55,270 nt of DNA from Lachnospiraceae bacterium (GCA_017399685.1 JAFQBM010000009.1:1-55270), one strand, 5' to 3'; shown: positions 33,296 to 43,161, counted from the stretch's first letter. Program-made: numbers and translations. The notes: generated from the letters alone by a model not told the origin.

Positions 33296-34558
33296 TTATT
33301 TTGTTTCGGAAGGATTCTTTCGTTTTACCAGGGTTGAGAAATATTCGGCAAAATAAACACGAATAATTCTGTTAGGCACAACAAAGGTAGAAGTAAACTT
33401 GTCTGAATCTTTGTATGTCAAATAGCCATTATAGAACAGAATAGCAATGGAATTATTCTTAGGACTGTTACTTAATGATTTATAATTTTCTACTAACTGA
33501 CCTTTGATACTTTCTTCTTCTAATAATTCTTTTAAGAAATCATATTTTTGATTGGTGTTTACCAATTCAAGAGAAGATTCAATGTTGGAGAAGTCGTGCA
33601 TAACGTTTGGATCCATGACTTTATCCGGCGCAATTCCCTGTTCAATTAATTCATCTAGAAAATACATAACCAGATTACCATTGCATAATGTCTCGTCGCT
33701 ATCTTTGCAGAATTTGTAGCCTCCGTAATGTTTTTGAATATATTCTAATATTTCGAGTTTTTCTGCTTCACCACAAGATTCCGGAAGACATTCATCTAAT
33801 ACTTTCTTAGTTTCCTCTTTTGTAAAACCGGAGATAGCAGCAAAGTTTTTCTTTAAACTGATATCTTTGGTAATATTGAATTCATCGGAAATTTCATATC
33901 TTGTAATAGGATTTACTCCGGTAGCGAAGAAACGGTCTACCACACCTTGTTCGGTAGCTTTTTTGATTTCAACATAAAACGCTTTGATGAAACCGCCATC
34001 CTCTAAAGATTTTTTGTAGGTATTGGAATTACCTTTAATCAATCCATTAATAAAGGAATCATATTCATCAATAATGATATAAATCTTGTTTTTTAAGCCT
34101 AATCCCTTGAAGGAAATCATGAAATCACCTAAAATACTGGCTGGAGCAGAATCATAATTTAATGAAATCGGAAGAGAGTAGCGGTAAGAAAATTCTTTAA
34201 TGCTACGAATCACAATTTCTTTAAAGGTATTTTGCTGTTGATCTAAAGGCATACCTGCATTTAAGGTTAAACCGGAAAAATTGAATTTCAGTATGTAATA
34301 ACTGTTTCTTTTTTCCGTAGGATGGTCATAAATATATAATCCTTTAAATAAGGTATCAAATTCGGAATCCTTATCAATAGCATAGTATGCATCCAGCATG
34401 GTTGTAAGTAAACTCTTTCCGAAACGACGTGGTCGAAAGAACATGGCTATTTTGTTGTATTTTTCCAGGTCTTCGATGTAGCTGGTTTTATCAACATACA
34501 TGTAGTTTTCACGACGAATCACTTCAAAATCAGATAAAGAATAAGGTATTTTTTTCAT
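33296..34558 (-). CDS. AAA-ATPase-like protein (PF09820-type), possibly C-terminally short
   Basis: A 420-residue protein with the family start (M)KKIPYSLSDFEVIRRENYMYVDKTSYI and the P-loop-like FRPRRFGKSLLTTML at about residues 41-55. The Walker B-like strand is KIYIIIDEYDSFING. The ATG at 34558 is chosen because GGAGG precedes it; the frame reaches back to 34588 without a ribosome binding site. Relatives usually have a PD-(D/E)XK nuclease domain after the segment ILFYNGYLTYKD. Here the protein stops about 45 residues later, so the nuclease part appears to be missing. These genes are multi-copy in gut Lachnospiraceae and their role is unknown. A broken relative lies at 6385-7006. Confidence 0.88.
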   Translation of the reverse strand: MKKIPYSLSDFEVIRRENYMYVDKTSYIEDLEKYNKIAMFFRPRRFGKSLLTTMLDAYYAIDKDSEFDTLFKGLYIYDHPTEKRNSYYILKFNFSGLTLNAGMPLDQQQNTFKEIVIRSIKEFSYRYSLPISLNYDSAPASILGDFMISFKGLGLKNKIYIIIDEYDSFINGLIKGNSNTYKKSLEDGGFIKAFYVEIKKATEQGVVDRFFATGVNPITRYEISDEFNITKDISLKKNFAAISGFTKEETKKVLDECLPESCGEAEKLEILEYIQKHYGGYKFCKDSDETLCNGNLVMYFLDELIEQGIAPDKVMDPNVMHDFSNIESSLELVNTNQKYDFLKELLEEESIKGQLVENYKSLSNSPKNNSIAILFYNGYLTYKDSDKFTSTFVVPNRIIRVYFAEYFSTLVKRKNPSETK

Positions 34559-34786
34559 ATAAGACAAGCCTCCATAATATTGTTTCATTCTATTATGAAT
34601 TATACTATAATTATCTAAGAATTTAAATTGTCAATATTGCACAGTAAATTTTATTGAAAATTCTTTTGAAAAAAATATATTCAAGACAATGAAGTGAGTG
34701 TTTGGAAAATAAACATAATTTTTTTTCAAGGTAATAAAATAAAAAGTATGGGGATATTAAATGATGAAGTGATATTGTATAATGGT
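34559..34786. other. AT-rich intergenic region
   Basis: No gene seen. It contains the upstream region of the minus-strand ATPase gene and a TATAAT box at 34778-34783 that would start a rightward transcript at the first of four hairpins. The matching -35 is poor. Confidence 0.4.
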
Positions 34787-34920
34787 GTTACTGTTCATAC
34801 AGTAACCTGACACTTGCTGTCAGGCTACGTAATAGAGTGATTCAAGGGTTGGTTTTTGCTTCGCGAAGCGAATTTGCATGCAAAAACCAATATGTAACTG
34901 TTCAAGTGTGAACAGTTACA
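34787..34920 (+). ncRNA. cluster of four perfect hairpins (candidate structured RNA or mobile repeat)
   Basis: Four perfect inverted repeats lie head to tail. HP1: GTTACTGT/ACAGTAAC (34787-34806). HP2: CTGACA/TGTCAG (34807-34823). HP3: TTGGTTTTTGC/GCAAAAACCAA (34849-34890), containing palindromes GCTTCGCGAAGC and TTTGCATGCAAA. HP4: TGTAACTGTTCA/TGAACAGTTACA (34893-34920). The left arm of HP1 can also pair with the right arm of HP4 (10 of 11), enclosing the whole element, so two exclusive folds are possible. No T-tract follows. No known family is recognised. Confidence 0.55.
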
Positions 34921-34978
34921 TAACGGTAAGAAAAAGTATAGAAAAAAATGAAAATATAAAGATTTTTTTTATAAGATG

Positions 34979-34987
34979 TGGTATACT
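34979..34987 (+). promoter_or_regulatory. extended -10 promoter element for relQ
   Basis: TGGTATACT gives an extended -10 (TG-N-TATACT). No good -35 is visible. It would start a transcript near 34994 with an 84-base leader. Confidence 0.45.
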
Positions 34988-35077
34988 ATGAATAAGGGTA
35001 ATAATGGGGCTGTCACGAAAGATGAGATGGTTTTTCGTTGTGTAAATTGCTTTGGTTGATCGGATTGGAGGATTATT

Positions 35078-35881
35078 ATGGATATTCAATTATGGAGGGA
35101 AATGCTGGACCCTTACCGTCTGGCAGTAGATGAATTGATTTTGAAGTTCAATCATTTAATCGAGGAATTTCATAATGCAAATTTATATTCGCCTATCGAA
35201 CAGGTGAATGGACGCGTGAAAAAGATATCTAGCATTTTGGATAAATGTCAAAAAAAGGGGATTCCTTATGACGAAATTGATAAATATATCGAAGATATTG
35301 CAGGAGTGCGGATTATTTGTCAATTTGTAGAAGATATTGACCGTGTGGTAGAAATCATTCGTCAAAGAACGGATATGGAAGTGAAAAGCGAAAAGGATTA
35401 TATCACTAACATGAAGAAAAGTGGTTATAGAAGTTATCATATGATTGTTTATTATGAAGTACATACTTTACAGGGAGTAAAAAGACTATGTTGTGAAATT
35501 CAAATTCGTACACTTGCTATGAATTTCTGGGCTACTGTGGAGCATTCGTTACAATACAAATATAAGAAAAATATACCGGATGATGTGAAGGAAAAACTTC
35601 ATAACGCGTCAAAGGCTATTGTGGCATTGGATCAGGAAATGTCATCTGTCAGGGATGAAATTACGGATGCACAGAATTTATTTCAGATTAAGGCGAATGT
35701 GGTTTCCGATATTCTATGTAATATTCAGAATTTGTACAAAGCGGCAAATAAACGTGAAGTAATTAAAATTCAAGATGAATTTTACCGTGTATTTAAACAA
35801 GATGATGTAGAACAATTGATTCGTTTTTGTAAGGAATTGGATATTGTTGCGGAGGGATATCGTGCACAAAGTCTGCATTGA
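35078..35881 (+). CDS. small alarmone synthetase RelQ-type (GTP pyrophosphokinase)
   Basis: A 267-residue enzyme that transfers pyrophosphate from ATP to GTP or GDP and so makes (p)ppGpp. The synthetase domain reads IEDIAGVRIICQF (residues 71-83), the G-loop GYRSYHMIV (116-124), EIQIRT (140-145) and FWATVEHSLQYKY. It lacks the hydrolase HD, TGS and ACT domains of RelA/SpoT, which places it with the RelQ/YjbM or RelP small synthetases. The C-terminal helices fit RelQ, which forms tetramers. TTGGAGG precedes the ATG. A four-hairpin element and its own promoter lie upstream. Confidence 0.92.
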   Translation: MDIQLWREMLDPYRLAVDELILKFNHLIEEFHNANLYSPIEQVNGRVKKISSILDKCQKKGIPYDEIDKYIEDIAGVRIICQFVEDIDRVVEIIRQRTDMEVKSEKDYITNMKKSGYRSYHMIVYYEVHTLQGVKRLCCEIQIRTLAMNFWATVEHSLQYKYKKNIPDDVKEKLHNASKAIVALDQEMSSVRDEITDAQNLFQIKANVVSDILCNIQNLYKAANKREVIKIQDEFYRVFKQDDVEQLIRFCKELDIVAEGYRAQSLH

Positions 35882-35932
35882 TAGATTCGGGAAGGATGAA
35901 AGAAGAAAAGGGAAAGGAATTTTTTTGAAATC

Positions 35933-37303
35933 ATGAAATTACCAAAAGAATTTGAAGATAAAATGATTGGATTAATCGGAAAGGAGGAATTTAGCATCTA
36001 TGAAAAAAAGCTGGAAGAAGATAATTTTCATGGACTGCGGGTGAATACCTCAAAAATTTCCGTTGAGGATTTTTTAAAGATTTCTCCTTTTTCTCTTACG
36101 CCGGTTCCATGGACGAAAAACGGTTTTTACTATGATAAGGAGGAAAAGCCTGCGAAACATCCCTATTATTTCGCAGGTCTTTACTATATTCAGGAACCAA
36201 GTGCCATGACACCGGCAAGTTTTATGCCAGTGGAGCCAGGAGATAAGGTGTTAGACATTTGTGCTGCACCAGGAGGAAAATCTACAGAACTGGCTGCAAA
36301 ATTAAATGGAACAGGAATTTTGGTGTCTAATGATATTAGTAACTCTCGGGCAAAGGCATTGCTTAAAAATCTGGAGATGTTTGGAATACCGAATTCCATT
36401 ATTGTCAGCGAGCCACCGAATAAGCTGGCAGAACGTTTTCAAGGTTATTTTGATAAGATTTTGATTGATGCGCCATGTTCTGGAGAGGGTATGTTTCGTA
36501 AGTCTAATTCCATGATTACAGCCTGGGAGAAAAATGGTGTAGACTTGTTTGTGGGATTGCAAAGAAGTATTTTAAAAGAAGCGGTTACCATGTTGAAACC
36601 AGGTGGAATGATACTATATTCTACCTGTACTTTTTCACCGGAAGAAAACGAACAGGCTATTGAATATTTACTGGAATTAAATCCGGATATGGAAATTGCA
36701 GAATTACCAAAAGAATGGGGATTCGCTGATGGAAATCCTGATTGGGGACGAAAACAGCTTAACAGTCTTCGTAATACGGTTCGAATCTGGCCACATAAGG
36801 TACAAGGGGAAGGTCATTTTGTTGCTTTAATGAAAGACCAAAGGGAAGAAAAGGGTGAGAGTTTTTCAAGATATCATTATAAAAAAGAGAAACTTCCTGA
36901 TTTTGTAAAAGAGTTTTTAAATCAACTGGATGCACCATATAAGGATGGAAAGTATGAAATCATTAAAGATAACCTTTACTGGTTACCGGAAGAGATGGCG
37001 GATATTAAAGGATTAAGGCTGCTTCGTTCTGGTCTTTATCTTGGCGTGATTAAGAAGAATCGTTTTGAACCAAGTCAGTCACTTGCCATGGCACTAACAC
37101 AATTCCAATTTCCAAACACAGTTTCCCTTGGTGTAGATGACCCTAGAGTGATGAAGTATCTAAAAGGAGAAACCATTGAAGATATCTCTGGTGCGAAAGA
37201 TGGATATGTTTTATTCTGTGTGGACGGTTTTCCTTTAGGTTGGGGAAAATTATCCGGTACAACATTGAAGAACAAATATCATAGTGGTTGGAGATGGATG
37301 TAA
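35933..37303 (+). CDS. 16S rRNA m5C methyltransferase (RsmF/RsmB, NOL1/NOP2/Sun family)
   Basis: A 456-residue SAM-dependent RNA cytosine-5 methyltransferase. SAM motif I is in LDICAAPGGKSTELAAKL, the first catalytic Cys in DAPCSGEGMFRK (motif IV) and the second in STCTFSPEENEQ (motif VI). The C-terminal 150 residues resemble the RsmF PUA-like extension (QLDAPYKDGKYEI, then VSLGVDDPRVMKYLKGE, VDGFPLGWGK). No clear ribosome binding site stands close to the ATG; GGGAAAGGA lies about 17 bases upstream. Its stop overlaps the next start (TAATG). Confidence 0.93.
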   Translation: MKLPKEFEDKMIGLIGKEEFSIYEKKLEEDNFHGLRVNTSKISVEDFLKISPFSLTPVPWTKNGFYYDKEEKPAKHPYYFAGLYYIQEPSAMTPASFMPVEPGDKVLDICAAPGGKSTELAAKLNGTGILVSNDISNSRAKALLKNLEMFGIPNSIIVSEPPNKLAERFQGYFDKILIDAPCSGEGMFRKSNSMITAWEKNGVDLFVGLQRSILKEAVTMLKPGGMILYSTCTFSPEENEQAIEYLLELNPDMEIAELPKEWGFADGNPDWGRKQLNSLRNTVRIWPHKVQGEGHFVALMKDQREEKGESFSRYHYKKEKLPDFVKEFLNQLDAPYKDGKYEIIKDNLYWLPEEMADIKGLRLLRSGLYLGVIKKNRFEPSQSLAMALTQFQFPNTVSLGVDDPRVMKYLKGETIEDISGAKDGYVLFCVDGFPLGWGKLSGTTLKNKYHSGWRWM

Positions 37304-38022
37304 TGAAGCTGATGCGATTGGATAAATTTTTGTGTGAAGTGGGTATAGGGACACGAAGTGAAGTAAAGAATAAAATTAAGAATGGTTTGGTTCAGATAGA
37401 AGGAGTAAGCAAAGTTACACCAGAATACAAAGTAGATATTGAAAATGATAAGATTTATTATAATGGGACTTTACTTCAGTATGCGGAATTTGAATATTAT
37501 ATGTTGAATAAGCCTATGGGGTGTGTCAGTGCTACGGTAGATAATCTGCATAAAACCGTTTTGGAGTTGATTGATACGAAAATCAGAAAGGATTTATTCC
37601 CAGTGGGACGTTTGGACATCGATACCGAAGGCCTATTATTGATTACCAATGATGGAGCACTTGCACATCAGCTGCTTTCACCCAAAAAGCATGTAGATAA
37701 AACCTATTATGCAGAGGTGGAAGGAAAGGTTACGAAAGAAGATGTAGTGGCATTTTCAGAAGGACTTGACATCGGTGAAGAGGCACTTACACTTCCGGCA
37801 AAACTTGTAATCAAAAAAAGTGGAGAAGTTTCGCAAATAGAGGTTACTATTCAAGAAGGAAAATTTCATCAGGTAAAAAGAATGTTTGAAGCGGTGGGAA
37901 AGAAAGTAGTTTATCTAAAGAGACTTTCCATGGGAACTTTAAAACTGGACGAATCTTTAAAGCCGGGGGAATACCGTATATTGACCCAGGAAGAAATTGA
38001 TGGTTTAAAAATGATAACATAA
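37303..38022 (+). CDS. 16S rRNA pseudouridine synthase, RsuA family
   Basis: A 239-residue pseudouridine synthase. An N-terminal S4 RNA-binding domain (MRLDKFLCEVGIGTRSEVKNKIKNG) is followed by the catalytic segment FPVGRLDIDTEGLLLITNDG, whose Asp in RLDxxT(E/S)G is the nucleophile, and KFHQVKRMFEAVGKKVVYLKR. RsuA members act on U516 of 16S rRNA. ATG at 37303 overlaps the previous stop codon as TAATG with GGAG nine bases upstream; an ATG at 37294 is an alternative. Two rRNA-modification genes are therefore translationally coupled. Confidence 0.94.
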   Translation: MKLMRLDKFLCEVGIGTRSEVKNKIKNGLVQIEGVSKVTPEYKVDIENDKIYYNGTLLQYAEFEYYMLNKPMGCVSATVDNLHKTVLELIDTKIRKDLFPVGRLDIDTEGLLLITNDGALAHQLLSPKKHVDKTYYAEVEGKVTKEDVVAFSEGLDIGEEALTLPAKLVIKKSGEVSQIEVTIQEGKFHQVKRMFEAVGKKVVYLKRLSMGTLKLDESLKPGEYRILTQEEIDGLKMIT

Positions 38023-38094
38023 ATTAAGATGTGAATCTATCGTCTATTATTTGAGTAATATCATAGTAAAACTGTGATGTGTTTGGAGGATTGT

Positions 38095-38763
38095 ATGTTA
38101 ACAGGAAAAAGGGGCATGTTGTTTGATTTGGATGGCACATTGATTGACTCCATGTGGATGTGGAAGGCCATTGATATTGAATATCTTGGAAGATATGGAA
38201 TTGAACTTCCGGATGGATTACAACGGCATATCGAGGGTATGAGTTTTTCGGAAACCGCAGTTTATTTCAAGGAAAACTTTCAGATTCCGGATTCTTTGGA
38301 AGTAATAAAAAACACCTGGAATCAGATGGCTTATGATAAATATAAAAATGAGGTTCCTTTAAAGAAGGGTGTTTTGGATTTTCTAAAATATTGTAAAAAG
38401 CAAGGCTTAAAAACCGCTATCTGCACCAGTAATTCCAGAGAACTGGCGTCGGTTTGTCTGGAAAGTTTAGGGATTGACCAATACATAGATTTACTGGTAA
38501 CTGCCTGCGATGTAAATAAAGGAAAACCATCTCCGGATATTTATCTGACTGCAGCCCGGAAATTAGCATTACACCCGGAAGAATGTCTTGTATTTGAAGA
38601 TATTGTAAAGGGATTACAGGCCGGTATTTCGGCAGGAATGGATACTTGTGCAGTGGAGGATAAGTATTCCGAAGAAACAGAAGCAGAAAAAAGAAAACAT
38701 GCCCGATACTATGTACGTTCCTTTGAGGAAATTGTTACGGGCAAATTCGAAAGAATTGTATAA
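38095..38763 (+). CDS. HAD-superfamily hydrolase (subfamily IA)
   Basis: A 222-residue phosphatase or phosphomutase-like enzyme. Motif I LFDLDGTLIDSM (nucleophile Asp and acid Asp), motif II ICTSNSRE, motif III Lys in NKGKPSPDIY and motif IV VFEDIVKGLQAG are all present. A helical cap occupies about residues 20-85. The pattern is that of beta-phosphoglucomutase-like or phosphoglycolate phosphatase-like proteins, and the substrate is not readable. TTGGAGGA precedes the ATG at 38095. It lies 16 bases before the YgiQ gene. Confidence 0.92.
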   Translation: MLTGKRGMLFDLDGTLIDSMWMWKAIDIEYLGRYGIELPDGLQRHIEGMSFSETAVYFKENFQIPDSLEVIKNTWNQMAYDKYKNEVPLKKGVLDFLKYCKKQGLKTAICTSNSRELASVCLESLGIDQYIDLLVTACDVNKGKPSPDIYLTAARKLALHPEECLVFEDIVKGLQAGISAGMDTCAVEDKYSEETEAEKRKHARYYVRSFEEIVTGKFERIV

Positions 38764-38778
38764 GGATGGAGTTTTGTT

Positions 38779-40737
38779 ATGGATTTTTTACCAATTACCA
38801 TAGAGGATATGAAAAAAAGAGGATGGGAAAGACCGGATTTTGTTTATATTACCGGAGATGCTTATGTAGATCATCCTTCCTTTGGACCAGCCATAATCAG
38901 CAGAGTGTTAGAGGCAAATGGATATAAAGTGGCCATGATTCCACAGCCGGATTGGAAGAACAGGGAAAGTATCATGACCTTTGGAGAGCCAAGATTAGGT
39001 TTTTTGATTTCAGGCGGTAATATGGATTCTATGGTAAATCATTATTCTGTTTCGAAAAAAAGACGGCAGACAGATGCCTATACGCCGGGAGGAGTAATCG
39101 GAAAAAGACCGGATCATGCTACGATTGTATATGGGAATTTAGTTCGTCAGGTTTATCCAAATTCACCGATTATTATTGGAGGAATTGAGGCCAGTTTAAG
39201 AAGACTGGCTCATTATGATTACTGGGATAATAAAGTAAAACGCTCCATACTGTTAGATTCCAGAGCAGATATCATTTCTTATGGAATGGGTGAAAGGTCT
39301 ATTGTGGAGATAGCAGATGCTTTAAACAGTGGAATTTCGGTTTCTGATATTACTTTTATCGAAGGGACTGTCTTTAAGACCAAGTCCTTAGAAGGAATCT
39401 ATGATTACATTATGCTTCCAGCTTATGACGAAATAAAAGAGGACAAGGAAACTTATGCCAGAAGTTTTTATACCCAATATACCAATACCGATCCTTTTTC
39501 TGCAAAGAAATTAATTGAAGAATATGACAGGGGGGTATATGTGGTTCAAAATACGCCGGGAAAACCTTTGTCAAGGGAAGAAATGGATTTTGTGTATGGT
39601 CTTGATTATATGAGAACTTACCATCCTTCTTACGAAGAAGCTGGAGGAATTCCGGCAATAGCAGAGGTAAAATTTAGTCTGGTGCATAACCGGGGATGTT
39701 ATGGAGCATGTAATTTCTGTGCATTGACGTTCCATCAGGGACGTATTATGCAAAGCAGAAGTCATGAATCGGTAATCCAAGAAGCAGAAAAAATAGTAGA
39801 AGAACCGGATTTTAAAGGATATATTCATGATGTAGGTGGACCTACGGCTAATTTCAGGGATACTGCCTGTCAAAAACAGTTGACGCATGGAGCCTGTAAG
39901 GAGCGACAGTGCCTTTTCCCAAGTCCATGTAAAAATCTTAGAATTCATCATGAAGATTATTTGAGCCTTTTAAGGAAATTAAGAAAGATTCCAAAGGTGA
40001 AAAAAGTGTTTGTTCGTTCCGGAATTCGATTTGATTATCTAATTCATGATAACGATGATACTTTCTTTAGAGAACTTTGCGAACATCACGTAAGTGGTCA
40101 GTTAAAAGTAGCTCCGGAACATATCTGTGATGAGGTTCTTACTAAAATGGGAAAACCTGAGAACCGGGTATATGAAGAATTTCAAAAGAAATTCAAAGAT
40201 ATTAATCAGAAATTAGGAAAAAAACAGTTTTTGGTTCCTTATCTCATGTCATCACATCCGGGTTCTACGTTAAATTCGGCTATTAAGTTAGCGGAATATC
40301 TGAGGGATTTGGGCTATATGCCAGAACAGGTTCAAGATTTCTATCCTACACCGGCTACGATTTCAACCTGTATGTATTATACAGAAATAGATCCAAGAAC
40401 CATGAAAAAAGTTTATGTTCCAAAAAATCCACACGAAAAAGCAATGCAAAGAGCGTTAATTCAATACAGAAATCCAAAGAATTATGATTTGGTATACGAA
40501 GCATTGGTAAAAGCAGGTAGAGAAGATTTGATTGGATATGACAAAAAATGCTTAATACGTCCTAGAAAAGATGGAGTAGGAAAAAATACCAATGATATAA
40601 CGTTTTCTTCTGAAAAGTCAGGAGGAAAAAGAAATACAAAATCGAAAAATTTAAAGGATACAAGACGAAATGTGGAAGGTATAAAAAAAGCAAAATCAAA
40701 AAAGAAAACCATAAGAAATGTTCATAAAAAGAAATAA
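38779..40737 (+). CDS. YgiQ family radical SAM protein
   Basis: A 652-residue radical SAM protein. The 4Fe-4S cluster motif is [11 protein letters not shown] (C-x3-C-x2-C) near residue 315. The N-terminal domain ([30 protein letters not shown]) is the YgiQ-specific Rossmann-like region. [17 protein letters not shown] and [14 protein letters not shown] are conserved core segments. The C-terminal 55 residues are a Lys-rich basic tail, suggesting nucleic-acid contact. The reaction is unknown. AAGGATGGAG precedes the start. The length is usual for the family. Confidence 0.95.
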   Translation: MDFLPITIEDMKKRGWERPDFVYITGDAYVDHPSFGPAIISRVLEANGYKVAMIPQPDWKNRESIMTFGEPRLGFLISGGNMDSMVNHYSVSKKRRQTDAYTPGGVIGKRPDHATIVYGNLVRQVYPNSPIIIGGIEASLRRLAHYDYWDNKVKRSILLDSRADIISYGMGERSIVEIADALNSGISVSDITFIEGTVFKTKSLEGIYDYIMLPAYDEIKEDKETYARSFYTQYTNTDPFSAKKLIEEYDRGVYVVQNTPGKPLSREEMDFVYGLDYMRTYHPSYEEAGGIPAIAEVKFSLVHNRGCYGACNFCALTFHQGRIMQSRSHESVIQEAEKIVEEPDFKGYIHDVGGPTANFRDTACQKQLTHGACKERQCLFPSPCKNLRIHHEDYLSLLRKLRKIPKVKKVFVRSGIRFDYLIHDNDDTFFRELCEHHVSGQLKVAPEHICDEVLTKMGKPENRVYEEFQKKFKDINQKLGKKQFLVPYLMSSHPGSTLNSAIKLAEYLRDLGYMPEQVQDFYPTPATISTCMYYTEIDPRTMKKVYVPKNPHEKAMQRALIQYRNPKNYDLVYEALVKAGREDLIGYDKKCLIRPRKDGVGKNTNDITFSSEKSGGKRNTKSKNLKDTRRNVEGIKKAKSKKKTIRNVHKKK

Positions 40738-40773
40738 TGGAAATTGTGGAGAAAGGATAAACTGGTATAAAGT

Positions 40774-41529
40774 ATGAAGATAGCATTGGTTACGGGTGCA
40801 AGTTCTGGAATGGGGAAAGAAGCTGCTTGTTTTTTAGCAGAACATGCAAAAAAGTTGGATGAAATCTGGCTGGTTGCCAGAAGAAAAGAAGAAATGCAGA
40901 AGTTAGAAAAGCAATATCCTGATGTGAAGTTTCGGATTTTCGCCATGGATTTGTTACAGGAAGTAGATGAGGATGAATTAATTCTTGCATTAAATGTTAC
41001 AAAACCGAAAATTAAATATTTAGTAAATGCTTCTGGTTTTGGTAAGATAGGTTCTTTTCGAGAGACATCTGAAAAGAATAATACCAATATGGTTCGATTA
41101 AATTGCGAAGCACTTACCAGAATGACTTATATTGCTTTACCATATATGCCACAAGACAGCTATATTTTACAATTTGCTTCAAGTGCTGCCTTTGTACCTC
41201 AACCGGGTTTTAGTGTTTATGCTGCATCCAAATCCTATGTATTAAGTTTATCACTAGCTTTGAACCAGGAGTTAAAAGCTAGAAAAATTCATGTTACAGC
41301 TATTTGTCCTGGACCTGTAAAAACAGAGTTTTTTGACGTAGCACAGGAAAAAGCCGAAATTAAATTATATAAAAAGCTAGTGATGGCCAATCCAAAGAAA
41401 GTGGTTAAAAAGGCTTTTTTAGATGCCAAAAAAGGAAAAACGGTTTCTGTATATGGTGGCACCATGAAAGCTTTCCGTTGTTTGTGCAAGGTATTACCTC
41501 ACCAATTTATTTTAAAATTTATTAAATAG
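40774..41529 (+). CDS. short-chain dehydrogenase/reductase
   Basis: A 251-residue NAD(P)-binding oxidoreductase. The cofactor loop TGASSGMG (residues 7-14), the catalytic Ser in FASSAAFVPQPGF, and YAASK (Tyr and Lys) followed by the ICPGPVKTEF segment are intact, so an active SDR is expected. The C-terminus (CKVLPHQFILKFIK) is amphipathic and could contact the membrane. It resembles DltE/YqjQ-type SDRs but no substrate can be assigned. AGAAAGGA stands 16-22 bases before the ATG. Confidence 0.92.
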   Translation: MKIALVTGASSGMGKEAACFLAEHAKKLDEIWLVARRKEEMQKLEKQYPDVKFRIFAMDLLQEVDEDELILALNVTKPKIKYLVNASGFGKIGSFRETSEKNNTNMVRLNCEALTRMTYIALPYMPQDSYILQFASSAAFVPQPGFSVYAASKSYVLSLSLALNQELKARKIHVTAICPGPVKTEFFDVAQEKAEIKLYKKLVMANPKKVVKKAFLDAKKGKTVSVYGGTMKAFRCLCKVLPHQFILKFIK

Positions 41530-41536
41530 AAAGTGG

Positions 41537-42112
41537 ATGGACCAAATGAACAAAGGAGAATATGGGTATTTACAAAAGTATCGAAAAGATGAGTTAAAGA
41601 AAACACTGTTATTAGGTCTGGTTATTTTAACCGGGGCATTGATTTGTGTGGCAGTACTTAAGACCACAAAACATATTATTATACTCATTCCGATTCTGGC
41701 CAGTCTGCCGTTTGCAAAGTCACTGGTAAACTGGTTTATGGTTGCAAAATATCAATTTGTTTCAAAAGAAGATTACGAGAAATTAAAAGACCTTTTGGAA
41801 GAAGACGAAACATTATTAGCAGAACTTACTTTTGTAACCCAAGAAAGTATGTTTTATCTTCCAATTATATATATTTGTGAAGATCAAATTTTTTATATTT
41901 ATGAAAAAGGACTTACAAAGCTTACCAGAGAGCTAATAAATCAGGAAGTAACGGATTTAATGAACAGAACCGGTTATTCATGTAATGTAGTACTTTGTGA
42001 TGATTATAAGGATTTGGTTGAAAAGATTAAGAAAAGAATTAAAAAGAAGGATAAAGATTACAGTAAAACAGTAAGTAATCTTTCCCAACGCTTTTTGAAT
42101 CAATCAGTTTAA
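41537..42112 (+). CDS. hypothetical two-span membrane protein
   Basis: A 191-residue protein not recognised. Residues about 22-41 (TLLLGLVILTGALICVAVL) and 45-62 (HIIILIPILASLPFAKSLV) form a hairpin of two membrane spans. The remaining 125 residues are a cytoplasmic, mixed alpha/beta domain ending in a Lys-rich stretch (VEKIKKRIKKKDKDYSK). Tyr/Glu/Asp patterns such as LPIIYICEDQIFYIYEKG suggest a compact fold. It lies 7 bases after the SDR gene and 17 before the RluA gene, probably in the same operon. Confidence 0.7.
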   Translation: MDQMNKGEYGYLQKYRKDELKKTLLLGLVILTGALICVAVLKTTKHIIILIPILASLPFAKSLVNWFMVAKYQFVSKEDYEKLKDLLEEDETLLAELTFVTQESMFYLPIIYICEDQIFYIYEKGLTKLTRELINQEVTDLMNRTGYSCNVVLCDDYKDLVEKIKKRIKKKDKDYSKTVSNLSQRFLNQSV

Positions 42113-42129
42113 TATTTGCAGGAGTTGAT

Positions 42130-43101
42130 ATGAAAGAAATTATTGTGAATCGTAATGAAGCAGGGCAAAGACTTGACAAGTTACTTGGAAAATATTTAAA
42201 TCAGGCACCGAAGAGTTTTATTTATAAAATGCTTCGAAAGAAAAATATCAAGTTAAATGATAAAAAAGCACAAGGAAATGAGATTTTAAAGGAAAAGGAT
42301 AGTGTAAAACTTTTCTTATCTGAAGAAACCATCTCTTCTTTTCAAAATCATAGTCAGAAGTTATCATTACCAGATAAGAAAGCGGAACTGGATATCGTTT
42401 ATCAGGATAAGGATGTTATTTTTGTGAATAAACCTGCCGGAATGCTTTCTCAAAAAGCAGAAGCAGCCGATATATCGCTAAATGAACATCTGCTTTCTTA
42501 TGTTGTGAAACAGAATATTTTAAAAGAAGAGGAACTTAGAAATTTCCGTCCTTCTGTATGTAACAGGCTGGACAGAAATACCAGTGGTTTGGTTTTATGT
42601 GGGATTTCTTTGCAAGGATTACAAGAATTATCCGAAGCATTAAGGGAACGTAGCGTGCAGAAATACTATTTAACCATTGTCAAGGGAGTGGTTGAAAAGG
42701 CTGGAAAAGTAGAAGGATATCTTTTGAAAGATGAACATACAAATTCAGTAGTCTTGAAAAAAGAAAAATCCGAATCTTCTTCCTATGTCTTAACAGAATA
42801 CGAACCTGTTTCCAGTAATGGAAGTTATACACTGTTAAAAGTGCATTTAATTACTGGGAAAACGCATCAAATCCGTGCATGTTTGTCACAGATAGGTTTT
42901 CCGATTCTTGGAGATGGAAAATATGGTGATGTTTTGGTAAATCAGGAGATGAAAAAAGAATATTCGTTAAAGTTTCAATTACTACATAGTTATCAGGTAG
43001 TATTTCCAAACGATTTTTCATTGAAAGCATTGGCAGGAAAAACGTTTACCGCACCTTTACCAATTCAATTTTTAAAAATGAAAAATGGATTAAAGCTTTA
43101 A
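42130..43101 (+). CDS. RluA family pseudouridine synthase
   Basis: A 323-residue rRNA or tRNA pseudouridine synthase. The N-terminal S4 domain reads AGQRLDKLLGKYLNQAPKSFIYKMLRKKNIKLNDKK. The catalytic segment is CNRLDRNTSGLVLCG, with Asp in RLDRxTSG. The later VHLITGKTHQIRACLSQIGFPILGDGKYG is the second family signature. It could be RluC- or RluD-like; target sites cannot be given. A weak ribosome binding site (GCAGGAG) precedes the ATG. Confidence 0.95.
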   Translation: MKEIIVNRNEAGQRLDKLLGKYLNQAPKSFIYKMLRKKNIKLNDKKAQGNEILKEKDSVKLFLSEETISSFQNHSQKLSLPDKKAELDIVYQDKDVIFVNKPAGMLSQKAEAADISLNEHLLSYVVKQNILKEEELRNFRPSVCNRLDRNTSGLVLCGISLQGLQELSEALRERSVQKYYLTIVKGVVEKAGKVEGYLLKDEHTNSVVLKKEKSESSSYVLTEYEPVSSNGSYTLLKVHLITGKTHQIRACLSQIGFPILGDGKYGDVLVNQEMKKEYSLKFQLLHSYQVVFPNDFSLKALAGKTFTAPLPIQFLKMKNGLKL

Positions 43102-43161
43102 TATCGTAGATATGTTATGAAACATGATTGTTAAAGTATTTTGAAAAGGGTGACTGCAATC

